Shown: positions 1 through 13,870, numbered from the stretch's first letter. The stretch is DNA of 64,000 bases from Diogma glabrata (GCA_963693315.1 OY856188.1:264053162-264117161); one strand, 5' to 3'. Numbers and translations are program-made. Notes: a model not told the origin generated them from the sequence alone.

Positions 1-1680
1 ATGCTACTTATACAATGGTAACTAACTGAATTTTAAAAAAAGTGCAAGAATAAATCAAGAAGCAGAAAAATGTCATTTAAAACTAATTTAAGACCAGCAA
101 TAATTCAAACCAATTGTAAAGAAAATAAATAAATCAAAAATATGACCTTTACTTTTGAAGAGATGAAATATTATCGCAGGGATCAAATGTGGGTCAAGAC
201 TCAAGATAATGCACTCCATTTAAATTAACAACATATATTTCACAAACACAATTTTTTAAGTTATCAAAAAAAAATTTCTTTTCAATTTTACTAATAATAA
301 AACAAAAACAAATTAATGAATTAAGAAATGCAATAAAATAAAACAAATTAAAGCTAATTTCATAATAAAAATAACAATGAAAAAAGAGAAAACTGTTAAG
401 ATAATTGTGTAATATCAGCTGATTTATTCGATCCGAAATATATTCAAAGAAAATCGTTATTTTATTCTCGTTTAAACAATACCACGGTGAAGTTCCAAAA
501 ATTTTAATTAATAATTGTTTTAATTAATTTCTTATATAACTTCCATAAATTCAGAAAAACAAAGCAAACGTTTTCACAAGAAAACAAAATAAAATTAAGA
601 TACTCTTAATTTAATTACCGTAAATAAGCCTGAAGATGATATATGATAGCTGTGGTTTTGAAATTATTTAATGTCTGACGTTTATGTTTCGTTAATTTTC
701 TTTTGTTTGAAAATAATTAAGTATCGTCGAAAACAAAAATAAATTGTCAAGCTAATTGTTATAAGTCTTCGTTGTCAAACTTATTTTTCTTGAGTATTTT
801 TTTATGTAAGTTCGTGTTTTTTTTGGAATGTATGAAAACTACTACTACCTGTAATATTTTTTTATGTATAATTATTGGTTAGAATTCCGCATTTTCATGG
901 AGAGTCTTCTCGTCACCGCGATTTCGATGCTCGATTTATTGTACGATTGACCATATTTAGTTGAAGTAAAGTTATAGGTTTTTATATAAAAATGTAGCAT
1001 TTACTATGAAATACGTATTAGCAATTTCAAATTTGGGCCTCGCAATTTAGCGCATTTCAGTACTGGCATTTAAAACTGGTGCTTTTTCGTTTTGAAATTA
1101 ATTTAATTTTAAAACGATTTACATTTAAATTAAACAATAAAGCAAATTTAAAACCATAATTTTTCGCTATACATATCTAAAACTGTGTTACAGGGTTATC
1201 CACGATAACTGTTCTAGTTTGTTGTTTGCTCTTTCTCTCTGAGAAACAAACCATTTTTTGTTTGGTTATGTTGGCCACATCGAAAAATGACAGTTCAAAA
1301 TAATTAGTAAGTTTTTATTGCAGTGGATAAAAAACGAGAACTTGTGGTAAATTTTATTTCCAGCCGCGTAAGATATAGAGAGCTGAAATATGTACATCGA
1401 TTCAAGTATCAGATTTATATCTACAACAATTAAAAGATTCAAGGAGACTTCAATGAAATCTTCGTATGGGCGTAGAACGAACCTCTGTCCAGTCTGTTAA
1501 TCAAATAGCATAAGGTTTAAAATCATCGCCAATTCGATACGTATCAATATCGCCATATCGCAACGTATCACAAAAAATGATCTACGGCTTTGGAGATATA
1601 AAAAAGGAGGCAGTTTTGAGAACTACCGACAGAAGCGAAAAGTAGCGAAAAGTGTGAAATAGCTGCATTTTTATCGTCTA
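1..1680. other. AT-rich spacer, no gene seen
   Basis: Very AT-rich sequence with frequent homopolymer runs and stop codons in all frames. I see no coding domain, RNA gene or clear terminal repeats. Confidence 0.6.
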
Positions 1681-1682
1681 AA

Positions 1683-3300
1683 TGCAACAAAATCTTTACT
1701 TACTTTACAAAACTTCCACATTGTTATTAACTGAGAAAAACATCAAATTCAATAAAAAAGAAAAAACCAAAACATGAATCAAGAGAACGGAGTAAAATTA
1801 TTTATAATATGTTATCATTAATTTCAACAATACTTAGGCTATTCGTACAATCAATTGCGTTTTCTTTATTAAACAGTATAAAGAAAAACACACAAATCAG
1901 ATTTGACAAACAAAATTTTTTTTATTTTACTTAAAAATACAACAAAATCTTTACTTACTATACCACACTAACACACCACATTTTAACCGAAAAAAATCAA
2001 ATTCAATAAACTAGAAAAACAAACAAATTATAAATCAAGAAAATGAGAAAAGATATAAAAAATGATTACAATTTATCTTACTCTCTTTTAATATTTATTT
2101 TATATTTAATATTTATTTAGCGTGACGATGACTCGAATATTTAAATTATTTCCCATACAAAATCGCACAACGCGCCTAAGAAATTTTCAGCTAAAAAATG
2201 GTACAACAATCACCAACAGAAAATAGAAAAAAATGGAAAAAGAAAACAACAACAAAAAGTATGAAAAAACAGAATAGCCACAAAATATTTCTTTTAAAAA
2301 CTGAAGAAAGGATTAAGATGTCGTAAAAATCTCCATAACAACTCTCCTTCCAAATTTTATTTCGTATTGAAGTCACACTGTGCTAAAAGACAATTGCAAT
2401 AACCTTAATAAACTACACTATCGATAAATTTTAATACCGTAAATTATCCGTAGCCTTAAACTATATTTAAATCAAACTTTTGTGATGAAGATGTCAACTC
2501 ATATTTCAAGAGAAATACATACTCAAATAGTAGTTTTTATTTTCCTTATTTTATTTCAAGGGAGTGAAATTATGAAAATTAAAGATGGAAAAAACCAACA
2601 TTTTATTATTTTTAGCACTGCTTGCCAAACAAATTATTAGTTTTCTTATTAATATCGAAAAGATAATAATTTGAACGAAACGGAAAAAGACAGTAGCAAT
2701 TACCTTAAAAAACTGCATTATCGATCAATTTAAAATTCGTAAAAAGAAATTTTTATTATGTTCTTGAATAAAAACAACAATTTTAATGGCGTTTAATAAA
2801 AATTGAAAAAACAATACAAAAATATACCACTTCAGGAATTGAGTTCTCATTGCAATTAGAAATATTATATTTAATATATTTATTTAGCGTAATGATAACT
2901 CGAATATATAAATTTTTTCCCATACATAATCACAGAACGCGCCTAAAGAAGTTTTCACTTTAAAAATAATTATAAAAAAATAAAAATAAATAAGAAAAAA
3001 ACAAAAAAAAACATCACATTTAAAAATTTTGAAATTAATTAAATATTCATTGCGTTTTTATTAAAAAGATAAAGAAAAAAAACAGATCAAATATGACACA
3101 AATATGAATGAACAAATATGAATCAAGAAAACGAGAATAAGAAATAAGCAAATAACAAATGATTACTATTTATCACACTCTTTTTTTAAATATTTATTTA
3201 GCGTCATGATCACACCGTGACGATCAAGCGAATACATAAATTTTTATCCCATATAAAATGGCCCAACGCGCCTCAAAATTTTTTCACTTAAAAAATTCAC
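1683..3300. repeat. Degenerate dispersed/tandem repeat cluster
   Basis: Several blocks recur in diverged form. The block starting 'aacaaaatctttacttact' occurs near 1686 and 1940. The block 'tatttagcgt..gat..ctcgaata' followed by 'cccata' and 'acgcgcct' occurs near 2115, 2883 and 3195. A block containing 'ttaccttaaaaaactgcatta' near 2700 matches one near 2400 at about 300 bp spacing. Together they suggest an old unit of several hundred bp duplicated locally. There is no coding content and I cannot assign a family. Confidence 0.5.
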
Positions 3301-5598
3301 GGCAATCCAAAACAGAGCTAGAGTGACAAAATGTGAGAGGCTACTAGCATTGGACGTAGAAGATGAGATCATGTTTTCACAAGAGAAAATGTTTCTGTTG
3401 AAAGATTCTCACAAAGTGTGAAATTCCTGTTGAAAAATAACAGTTTAACGTTTTAAAAATGTGTCCAGTCATGGTTTGAGGAGCGATTTACCGAGAGTTA
3501 AACTACCGCTATTTTTTATCGGTCGGGGGTTAATTAAACTTGTCTTTTGTGATAGGGAGATGACGGAAACATCGAGTTTTGCAACCGAGAAGATAGTGCA
3601 CCATTACACAACTTCAAATTACCTAATTTTGTTCCTAGGGAAGAATGGTCTTCATCATCACGGCTTCATCTTCGGTCCCGTCGTTTGTTTTACGGTGATA
3701 TTCAGAAAAAAGTCTAACATATACCAGGTAAGTATCTTCTCTGTAATTTAATGAGTTTTGCCGACAAATATTATTCAATCACATATGTCGAACACGTGCA
3801 CCCAGCAAAGAGTTGGCAATAAGGTTGGAAGTTTGTGTATTTTTGTATCCCAAAATGTTGATTATTTTTTACAATCAAAATTTATTTAAGAAAGATTGTT
3901 TAGAAAGATTGTTTATATTTAGGAGAAGGTCTTGACAGTAAAAAATAAAAAAATTTAGTTTACTAAATCAAGCCATCAAAAGCTTTAAAATATCAAATAT
4001 GATACTGGAAAATGATCTGATACAATATTTACGCCTGAGTTAGGCCAAAGAGCAGGTCCGTTATTTAAAACGTAAAAGTTTCAAGTCAATCTCTAGGAAC
4101 TCATATTGAAGTTGGGATTTTTTCAAAAAAGATGTTCTCCGAATACTTTTAGTTAACATATGAATGTAAGTGACACGAATGCTTTCTTCAAATTTAGTGT
4201 TTTTAAACTATCTCTTATCGATTGTAATATTATTGATGTTGAACGAACGGGTCGTAGTTTTTATAGTCGATGTTGAGAGCATTTAGATGCTTAACAACCG
4301 GGATATATAGCTTCTTTTTCTTATAATTAATTTTAAGTAACAGTAATTCTATCATCTGTAAATAAATAAAATTAGGCACTAAAAGACTTAAACAGATTCC
4401 AACCTATCAAGATAGAGTCTTTTAGCTTGGTGTATTTAATAAAGTTGTATGGTCAATAAAACAAGAACGTCGGGTTCACATTCACTGTTGTCTAGCATGA
4501 TTAAGACATTCAACCAACATTGAAGATCAAAGTCAAAACAATGTCAAATGCTTTGGCTGTAGATGCGAACGAGATACAACTTAAATTTTAATTGGAACTA
4601 ACAGTGATAAAATTAAGTGAGCGCAATAATATAAGCTAGGCAGTAATGGTTTAAATTAAATAATTGAAGACGTTGATAGTAGGAATTTGAGTACTTAATT
4701 ATTTTACCCAACTTTTTTCAAATTGCTTTTATATCTGAATAAACAGTCAAATATAGCGAAACAATACCAAGTAATCAACAAAAAATAAGAAACAAGCTGA
4801 TAATAACATTTTAAAATTTAAAGTAAACTGAAATGAATAGACAAGTCAGGTATATTACAATAAGATTTTAGTATTAATTCAAACAAAAATTAATTTTACA
4901 CGTTTTTTTTTTTAATTTTTTGCAACTCAAACCAAATCAACCTTGAAAAAAAGAAAAGAAAAGAAAAAAACGGTAGTATTTATTTATTTTAATTGAGAAA
5001 AGGAGTTTTCATCTCTGTCAAAAAGAAACCTTGTTACACACACGGTGATTGTAATTTTTCAATAGCATACAGTGGAAGAATTGACGTAATTTAACATAAC
5101 TTGCAATTTTTGCAACTCTTTCCCCTATGGAGACATCAGTTTTTGTTGATTCATAATTTTAGAAAAGCAAAACTAGAGTTAGTTAGTAAGTTCCAAAATT
5201 GCAACTATCATCAATTTCCAACTGCGATGAAATAAAAACTAAAGCGGAGTAGGCCTGAGATTCAAAGCTACGATACAAGATGCCATTACTGAATATAACA
5301 AAATATTACAAAAAAAGAAAAGAGATATGGGCTATAACACCTGTGGATTGGTTAAAAAAACCCTTAAATCTTGGGTCACAATTGGTCTGCTGATCTGAAA
5401 ATCTACACCAAAGGATGTTTTTTCCTAAAATATTTCTGAAATTTGGGATCAATATGTCAAGTGGTTTCTGAATATGTTGTCCATAGACAAACAAACACAC
5501 ACATGAATGGAATTACAATCGCATAAGCCATCTCTATAGCTTTCGATAGTAAATAAATTCAAAAGAGAAATTGAATTCAGCAAATATCACTAGAGATA
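3301..5598. other. Spacer with one possible splice donor
   Basis: Mostly non-coding AT-rich DNA. The only point of note is an open stretch at 3560-3727 that ends in a consensus splice donor (entered separately). The remainder has no recognisable domain. Confidence 0.5.
3560..3727 (+). other. Speculative exon ending in a consensus splice donor
   Basis: An ATG at 3560 opens 56 codons that run into CAG|GTAAGTAT, a textbook 5' splice site with the intron beginning at 3728. Local base composition is less AT-rich than the surroundings. The peptide (begins MTETSSFATEK) matches no family I know. The frame closes 24 bp past the donor, so the donor would be required for the protein to continue. No acceptor or partner exon was identified downstream. 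It could equally be chance or the relic of a longer repeat. Confidence 0.12.
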
Positions 5599-5672
5599 CA
5601 GTGAGTCATAAAGCATTTATAATTCTAGGGTTTAAAAGCATTTTTAATTCTAGGGTTTCATGTGACACACTG
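5599..5672. mobile_element. Tiny MITE-like inverted repeat flanked by TA
   Basis: The sequence reads TA-CAGTGAGTCAT...ATGTGACACACTG-TA: imperfect inverted ends bounded by TA on both sides, as expected of a Tc1/mariner-type miniature element. Inside, 'gcattt.taattctagggttt' is duplicated in tandem. The element is only 74 bp and has no coding capacity. Chance is possible. Confidence 0.35.
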
Positions 5673-5674
5673 TA

Positions 5675-7040
5675 TTGCTACATGATTAAAGCCCATATCA
5701 CATTGGCAAGTGATATATCACTGCTATTGTCAGTGTTATGTGATATCTCAGGTTAGCTTATATGGTAGGAACTAGCATACGCTAGGTTGTCACATCCGTA
5801 GATTAAAAATAAAAAAAATACACAACTTAACAAAAAAATGATCTCCCCATGCACACAATATCAATGTAGAGCATACGATGGATACTGGAGATCTGCTCAA
5901 GATGGATCCGACGCAGACGTTTTTAGATGAAAAAGCATGTCACTGGCGTCATTACTTAAAACTCTTCTCGCCCTGGGTGGCAGTGACAGAAATTCTGGAT
6001 CGCATAGCTGAATATGCAAAAACCCCTTTTAATGGCAAATGCAACATTTATCCAGTGTAGTATTTGTTAGAAATAGTACCATCTAATGTGCAATAAACAA
6101 TATTCTAGTCACGATTTTTTAAGAACCCAACTAAATATTAGATCTAAGATTAATGATAAAATCTCTGTGATTTTCAAATCATAAGACAGGATAGACAGAC
6201 TGACAACAAAAAGCTGGTTGCCATGCCCTTACTACTCATAAAACCGTACAATCATTTTACCTCATATTTTACCAAATATTGCATCACCCAATTTTACACA
6301 CAGTGTAAAGACAATCTAAGTTTGTTATGTAGTAGACTGGTGATCGATGACGTAGGTGTATAACGTCCCTGGTTTAGACATATACTGTTTCCTCATATAT
6401 ATCAAAATTGCATTCGCATAAGTTTCCATAGTCATTTTTCATTCTGTCCTGCATACAATAACCTTGGACTCACTCCATGGTCGTCATTTTCTATTGTTTC
6501 CGCCACTAAAAATTTCTGATCATATGAATAGCTGTGTAATATTTCTCAAATATAATTTCCTTATCCAATATATAATCGTTAATCGCTATCAAATTGTTAT
6601 AAAAACGGCTGGTTATTCTCATTAATCCATACTCCTGTTATTTACATATATAATTCGGTCATATGTTCTGTAAATAATATCTTTCATTGCAAAAATTTTC
6701 TAATTTACAAACTGGTAGTGCGTACTTCATAATGGGTGTAGAATAATTTACTTCGAAAGTACGAAAAACTGCATTATCATTTTCAGTATTAATTGCTTAT
6801 AAATACCAGTTGTAACTTAGCCTCGTTCTCTTATTATTTGTATTCCATTGTGAATCTTGGTCGAACATCTTTCATTCCATACGATTTTCGTTCGTTGGTA
6901 AATATTTTGACAGAAGAAAGAAAAGAAGAATTTTTGGCGGACACGAGATTGAATAGAGATTTCTATTTACAAAACATTCTTCTGGATGGTCATATTTTTA
7001 GGATTTAGGTATGGATTTTTGTTTAAGGTATAATATGAAG
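5675..7040. other. Spacer, nothing recognised
   Basis: Short open frames near 5878 and 6793 have no recognisable domain and no codon-level signal. Nothing else supported. Confidence 0.5.
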
Positions 7041-7960
7041 AAATTGAGTACATGTCAAAATGGCGATCTGTAGTCAATGAGATTTTGCCACATATTGACG
7101 AGATAATTACTGTACGATAAGTGAACAGGGTGCATAATACCAGGGAGTGATTCTATGTATCTACTAACCCGATACATAATAATTTAATCGTAGTTTAACC
7201 TGGAATACAAGTAAAATCTCAGATGCGTCAAAATGGCGATTTATGGATGTTAGTTTTTTTTATGTTGGGGTAATTAGCATACAGATAATAAATTTGTTGT
7301 GGTATAAATTGATTTCTTTCTGGAACTAAATCAATATCTTGAAATGATGATAGAGAGGCTAATAATTTAGCCAAGTTTAGTGTGTAACTTTTATGTGAAC
7401 TATTTATTGGTGATCGTTCTTATAATTCTAACTGACGATCTATGGATTTTAGATTCGTTCGAACTGTGATAGAACTGTGATTTTAGTAATTAGTTACAAC
7501 CATCCCAAACCGTACTTAGCGAACTAAATTATTGGTCAATTAATTAATACCGTAATGATAATAACTGCGTGTCTGTCATATTAGCTAAATCTATAGTACA
7601 ATTTTCTTTTTTGTTGAACAGTATCAAAAATAATAATACAGTGCATGTATACTAGCTCAATATATAGTCGAATTTTACTCTGAATCATAAGAGAAAGCTT
7701 GTAGATACGTCCTTTTGGCGACCTGTACATTTAGTGATTAGAATCTGTTTGGCTTGGCTACTTAAAAATCGAACCTGAGTTCGCAACACAGACGGTTGAA
7801 TAATACAAAGGTAAATTTTGTATTAACAAAAAAAATCATTAACCTCATAATTAGGTTAATTTGTAATCTATGAACACTGTTAGTTGAACTAATAGTGAAT
7901 GTGTGTATCAGTCAAATTAATAGTTTATTTAATTAGCCAAAATAATAATCCTTGTTGGTA
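7040..7960 (+). repeat. Degenerate ~175-280 bp tandem repeats
   Basis: A motif reading '(t/c)gtc(a/c)(a/t)(a/t)(a/t)tggcga(t/c)(c/t)t' recurs near 7053, 7227 and 7708, with weaker versions near 7430 and 7860. It is preceded by similar sequence ('ttta.cctggaatacaagtaaaatctcagatgcg' type) and followed at similar distance by an 'aataatac' block. Spacing is irregular. This reads as an old decayed tandem array with no coding content. Confidence 0.4.
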
Positions 7961-8199
7961 TAAAATAATTTATGTGTATAAATAATTCAAACACACATAC
8001 GAGTTGTATGGAAAAAAAAATTAAAATATTAAATTAACAAAAGAAAATTAAATTATTAAATAATAATTTGTATATAATAAAGTCACATGAATCGGAATAA
8101 AGGTGTTTGTACATTACTACCAATACAAAAAGAAAAGAAAAGTTTAATAAAGTAATAAACATAAGAGGAGAATAAAATTACTTCTACAAATCGAAAAGA
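7961..8199. other. AT-rich spacer
   Basis: Low-complexity A/T sequence with no feature. Confidence 0.5.
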
Positions 8200-9885
8200 A
8201 CCGAATACTTTATTCTGTTCAACCCTACGCTAACAAAAAAACAACAAAGGGTAAAATTAAACCTCCAACCGGAGAAGATCGATTCGGCAATTTGGTGGAA
8301 TAGTTCTTTAAAACATTATTCAATACCCTAAGAGTTCGGGTCTCTGTATATGATGGGCTAGGCGGTCCAATTAACAAGGAGGATGGCGAGCGGGTCAAAA
8401 CCACAGGGTGGGTGTCATTTAAACTTTTATTATAAATTAGACGTATGACCGAGTATGGATGCGTGTATATGTGAGTGGGAGTATGAGGGGTGGGATCATG
8501 AGATGCATGTTTGGTGAACAAATTTCTAAATCATATTTCATATCAAACATTTGCTTTATAATGATTATACAAAAATGCGAAGAATTTGAATAATTTATCA
8601 AATAAAATTAATTGGATATGTAATTATTTTGACAATGACCTCAAATCAAATAGCATCAAATTTTTAAGATCTGTTTCTTTGTGTATGTTTTGTAATTCAT
8701 CTGTTCTACCTGATTGTTGAACAAGATGGACAACTTTACTCACACTAACCTACACAACCAACGATGCCTTTAGTTTATCCACAAATACTTTATCTTGGGT
8801 TCGATTTAATTCTTCATCGAATTGTATTTTAAATAGTTTATGGATTACCAAAGCGATCGAACAGTTTTCCGGGAAAGATGAGCAAACTGTTTTAATTGAA
8901 TTGGTTTTTTATTTGCCTTCTATAAAGGACAGGCCAAGCCTAAATTTATTCTTGTGCTGGATGATTGTGCCCTTGTGCTGGATGATTCTTATAACTCGTA
9001 TCAAAATATATTGTTTAAATATTAGGTCAAACATTGTATGTAATCTCTCCGATATATTTTATTGATTTAATTAGAATATTCACATGTAAAATAATTGTCA
9101 ACAATTCGCAACATAAAAATGAACAAATTTTATTTTAATTTTTCTATTTTTTCCAATCAATTTGTAAAACTATTTAAACGAAATAATTAAACATGTAACA
9201 TTTAACCAGTTTTCTTCTATAGTTCTCCAAATGGTGCCTTATTAAAAATAAGTAAGAAATGAATCACTAACATTTCTATTGTTATTTTGGTTTTAAATTG
9301 TTTTTTTTTTATTTTTTTTGCAATATTTGAGATATCCAAAATTAATATTTTCTTCATAGGCTATCTCCATTAAAAATAAGAAAATGCATATATTTACAAT
9401 TTTTATAAATTTAATTCAATTATGACAATAAAATAATTCACTGTGAATAATAAGCTATTAATTATATCAACAAAAATAGAAAAATTATAAATAGTGACTT
9501 GTTTCAAGTGTGGTTGAATGTGGGCATGGATGTAGGTATGGGTGGTAGTGTGCCTGCGCGAGTGAGTGCTTGTGTGTAGGCGGAAGAGGGTGCGCGAGAG
9601 TCTGAAGTGTGAGAATATGTGAGTAATTATGGGGTTGGACGTGCTGATCGTGGTTCTTTCACCTAGGGGGTCGCCAGAGTCTCTTTCTTTCATTTGTTTA
9701 TTTCCATTTCCGTATATATCATGTATTTCGCGTACATTTCAGTTATTTGTGCTGAAGTAGCAGGAATTCTAACTCGATCCCAATACTGTAAGCTAGTCGA
9801 AAAGGCCTTATAAACCTCATATAGGTGTGCGGCCTGCTATGCCTCTTCGTTGTTCCACAACCAACGAAGAAAGCGCTTCATTACA
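8200..9885 (-). mobile_element. Unidentified ~1.6 kb repeat, copy 1 (minus)
   Basis: On the minus strand this region aligns along its length with 12333-13870 on the plus strand. Shared landmarks in order are: 'gaagc.ctttc', 'aggcatagcagg', 'atgtacgcgaaa.acatga', 'tctggcgaccc', 'gaaagaaccacgatcagcac', 'ataagaatcatccag', 'aactgttcgatcgctt' and a short CA-rich tract. Both copies encode the peptide block SGDPLGERTTISTSNP early on, followed by Thr/His/Ser-rich residues from a CA-rich stretch. TGGCGACC resembles a retrotransposon primer-binding site, so the element may be LTR-derived, but I see no protease, RT or integrase. Family unknown. Confidence 0.6.
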
Positions 9886-9959
9886 AGTTTAACTGACCAG
9901 GAAACCAGATAAGTATTAATCAATCTACGCAAAAATAATGTTGATAACATAAAGCATAT

Positions 9960-11230
9960 TTACCCAAGGAATCAAAACCTATTGGACCCAACGACACTTC
10001 AACCATCGTGCTGGAACCATGGCTACCTCATTCTTATATTCAACACAGCTTTAAATACTCTTCAGATTCAAAACTTCTGAAAAAGACAAAAACCATCTTA
10101 AAAATTGAAGCAAAAGAAAAATTATTCAAACCGATTTCTATCCTGTCATGGGTTGCAAAACTGATTGAAGCATATCTGCTTTCTTGGCTGACAAGATAAT
10201 GCAACCTAGCTCCACAAAAACACAGCTTTTAGGTGGCCCATACCACAACCACCGCCGTTCCCAGAAGCCCAAACCCACTGTTCTAGAACTATTTTAGTCG
10301 CACCCGACTTATTAAAAGCTCAGTGTCGCACACTGCACTAATAAACGACATCTTTGAAACAACTTACCAATATTCTAAATACCTACCTGAACACCTTGAA
10401 TGAATGGTTTTAAAACCATACAACTAGAACTCTCTACTGAAAAGTCTACATTTTTCATCACTGCATTGACAACATGATGCTTCTTAAGGTAAAACATTTG
10501 AAACTGTTTGGCGTAACAATCAAGCCACTGCTCAAATTAATTGATCAAGCACAACCGGTGAGCTCTAGACTAAATAACAGGAATAATCCACGGAAAGCAC
10601 TAGCTGATAGTTCATTAGGCAAATATGAAAATACAAGGTATACAAAATACTTAAAAGCACACATTATAGAATAAGCTATAAATAATACAAACGTAGTCTT
10701 GCAAACCGCAACCAGCTATCATTTGATGGAAAGTGACATATTGCCAGTAGGTGAACATACAAAAATTCTGATTAACCAATGGGCCTGTCACAAAGAGCAA
10801 GATCTTTGCAATGATACCTTGTAAATGATTTCATCACCCAGAGCAAGCAAGGCAACTGTCAAATGCTTTCCAAATTATGTTGGAGATGACCAAGACACTG
10901 GTAACAATGATGAGCTTACATAAAAAACTGACCAAAAAGATTTCACACCAAATCTGTTGAAGATATAATAATTAATTACGTCCAAAATTAATATTTTAAA
11001 TCGCTGAAAAAATTCAAAAACCTTGCATCCTGGTGATCAACCTTAGCACTGGCTCTTAATTGCCAGTTGGTCTATTTTAAATAATTAGATAAATTGAAAT
11101 GACCTTGAAATTATTGATGAATGTCCCGCATGTGAGGGCACCTATTCAAATGTCCAAAGAATTAACGGATCTCACGTAGTACAGTGGTCTTTGTGGTAAC
11201 GCGCTCTGGCAGAGTGCCTGAATTAACATA
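9960..11230 (+). pseudogene. Decayed jockey-type LINE ORF2 (reverse transcriptase)
   Basis: Fragments of a jockey-clade reverse transcriptase appear in the right order in several plus-strand frames. KPISILSWVAKLIEAYLL near 10130 is the YRPISLLS...K..E motif. A HSF..HTTTTA block near 10220 corresponds to the HGFR..HSTTTAL region. ALD-like DLLKA followed by VSHTALINDIFET near 10300-10350 is the palm A region. LKLFGVTIKPLLKL at about 10508 with RKALADSSLGK near 10600 is the LGVTFD...LKALAGSSWG block. LQTAT..H then ILPVGEHTKIL near 10700-10770 is the C-terminal LRTATG..LPV.EH block, and CPAC is seen near 11120. Frameshifts and stops are numerous and the catalytic core is not intact. This is an old non-functional copy, sitting between the two inverted copies of the neighbouring repeat. 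Confidence 0.75.
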
Positions 11231-12332
11231 GACATCCATCAGATTCTGGTTGTTGATGCAAACAGATTAGAATGAATAACAAATTATTTTGTTTATTAAT
11301 TAATTAATTTTCACTTCTTAAATTTTATTTTAAAATGGCAATTATCTTAATTAATTTAATTTATATTATTTTAAAATGGCGGTTTCTTCCCGCTTATGTA
11401 AATCGCGGGTAAAACCACGTCAATATTTCGCCTCTAATCACGACTCACAGTTCACATATCTATATCCAGTTTGGAGCATCAATCATTTTGTTTGCAAGCA
11501 TTATTCGATGCCAATATTCCATTACCTGTAAGCCCATATTATATTGAGTCTCACAACTAAGGTAAACATTTTGGATTTAGTTGATTCAATAAACAATATT
11601 AACTTGTGATATATAATTTTTACTTCGAAAAATGTTACTGACCTTTTGTTATTTGCATTGTTATACAATATCCGATGTGTCATTTTTTATTATTGGTTAA
11701 TTAGCATAAAATTCAAAAAAAAATGATAAAACTTCGTTACATATATTTACAAAAACATGAACGTTTCGATTATTTCGATGAAACCGGTTACACTGTTACA
11801 AATTTTAAGCACTTGAGCTTTGATTTGATAACTGTTTTTTACCGTTAAAAATGCTACATAAACATTGACAAAATTTTAAATATTTCAAAAATCGTTTGAT
11901 TCACAAGATTAACACTTCCCTTCACCTATTAACAATCACTAATTGTATAATATCCATTTCATATTTTTTTTATATTAAATTATACTAAACAACATACATT
12001 TATGGAGAACACAACAAATTAGATAATAAAATCATCAAAAGTGATCCATGTCAATAAAAGTGACCAATCAACAAGGTTGTAACAAGTAAATTAAATACAA
12101 CAAATAACTCATTTATTGATTATATTGATATGTAGAGTAAATTTTCTCTCTTTTTCCTTGTTGAACAAGTTCAATTGTTTTATCATATTATGTCGGCGGA
12201 TTTGAGTAATTTGAGAAAAAACAAAAACCGTTTATCACGTTATTTTTTTCACTATTTTCATTTGTTTTTATGAATGACATCTTTGATGTTGGTACAAACA
12301 TATTTTTCAATTTAAGGTTGTGATAACTGTAC
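11231..12332. other. AT-rich spacer
   Basis: No coding domain or structured repeat recognised. The first ~60 bp may be the decayed 3' UTR of the LINE relic upstream. Confidence 0.5.
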
Positions 12333-13870
12333 TGAAGCACTTTCGAATCAACGAATAGGCATAGCAGGTCGCGTACCTAGCGAAATTGTTTTAATAGCCC
12401 CAAGCTAGCTTTGAGTCCGTGGGGACCAGAGGGAAATCCTGCTGCTCCAGCACATATACGAAAATGTACGCGAAACACATGATTTATACGGAAATGAGAG
12501 AAAACAAGTGAAAAAGAGAGGCTCTGGCGACCCCTTGGGCGAAAGAACCACGATCAGCACGTCCAACCCCACAATTACTCACATTCTCTCACGTTGTCAC
12601 ACCTCATACCCTCTCGCAATCTCCCACACATGCACACTATCACTCATATCTACATCCAGGTTCACATTCATACATACTGGAAACAAGCCACAATCAATAA
12701 TTTTTCTATTGTTTTGTTATCCTAATTAATAAGTTAACATTTGCAGGGAATTATTTTGTTGTCAGAATTAAACTAAATTTAAAAAAAAAATTGTGAATAT
12801 ATATACTGGGTTATTACTTGGTTTAATGGAGATAACCTATGAAGAAAATATTAGGTTGAGATATCAAATATTGAACAAAAAAAATTTTAAAACTCAAAAT
12901 AATGTATTTATATTGGTAATGATTCATTTCGTAAATATTTTTAATAAGGCACAATTTGTAGAACTACCGAAGAAGACTGGTTGAATATTACACGTTTAAT
13001 TAATTGGTCCAAATAGTCTTACAATATTATTGAAAGTACAAAAAAAACTATAATAAAATTTATTCATTTTTTTTTTGGTGTCTTACGAACTTTTGGCCAA
13101 GTGTTATTACTTTTTTACATGCCAATTAAGTCAATAAACTATCACGGAGAGATTACATGTAATATTCGCCCTAATGTGAGCAACAGGGTATTTTGATACA
13201 CGTTATAAGAATCATCCAGCTAATACAAGGTTATCAAGATTAAATTTAGTCTTGGTCTAGGGTCATATCCGTATTCGCAAGTAGTTTTAGTTATCGATGA
13301 CCAATAAAAAACCCATTCCATTAGAACAGTTTTATCCTCCTTCCCGGGAACTGTTCGATCGCTTCGGCAATCAATAAACCAGGTAAAATACAATTCGGTG
13401 AAGGATTAAATCGAAGCCAAGATAAAATGTTGGTGGATAAACCTAAGGCCACGTTTGTTGTGTTGGTCAGTTCGAGTAAAGCTGTCCCTACTGTTCGACA
13501 ATCAGGTAAAACCGATAAATAACCAACCATATCCAAAGAAACTGATCTTAAGAATTCGAGGCTTTTGAGTTGATTTCCTGGTCAAAATGATTACATATCC
13601 AAGTAATTTTTGGGTGACAAGTTATTCAAATTTCAATTTAAACTTCAATTTCTTTTAGTTGACCATCATCCATATTGTCATATAACGGAAGTATAATATT
13701 GATCTTAATTTACAGGACTGCATCCCATGAACCATCACACAAAATTCACACTCAGATACACACGGATCCACGCTCATTCATACCACTAATTGTAAATAGA
13801 AATAAAATAACACTCACCCCATGGGTCGGTGGACCCCGTTCCTCACTCCCGGTGTAGTTAGCGGATCATC
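12333..13870 (+). mobile_element. Unidentified ~1.6 kb repeat, copy 2 (plus)
   Basis: Homologous to 8200-9885 in inverted orientation (landmarks listed under that copy). The open stretch beginning at the ATG-less frame near 12508 encodes the same SGDPLGERTTISTSNP block, then diverges into His/Thr/Ser-rich sequence. The two copies differ by many substitutions and small indels, so the duplication is old. The 3' part (13700-13860) holds a CA-rich tract and a GC-richer segment that aligns only weakly with copy 1. Confidence 0.6.

Noticed and set aside
8225..8521. 98-codon minus-strand frame
   Set aside because: His/Thr/Pro-rich translation of a CA-rich part of the dispersed repeat. The matching region of copy 2 does not preserve the frame.
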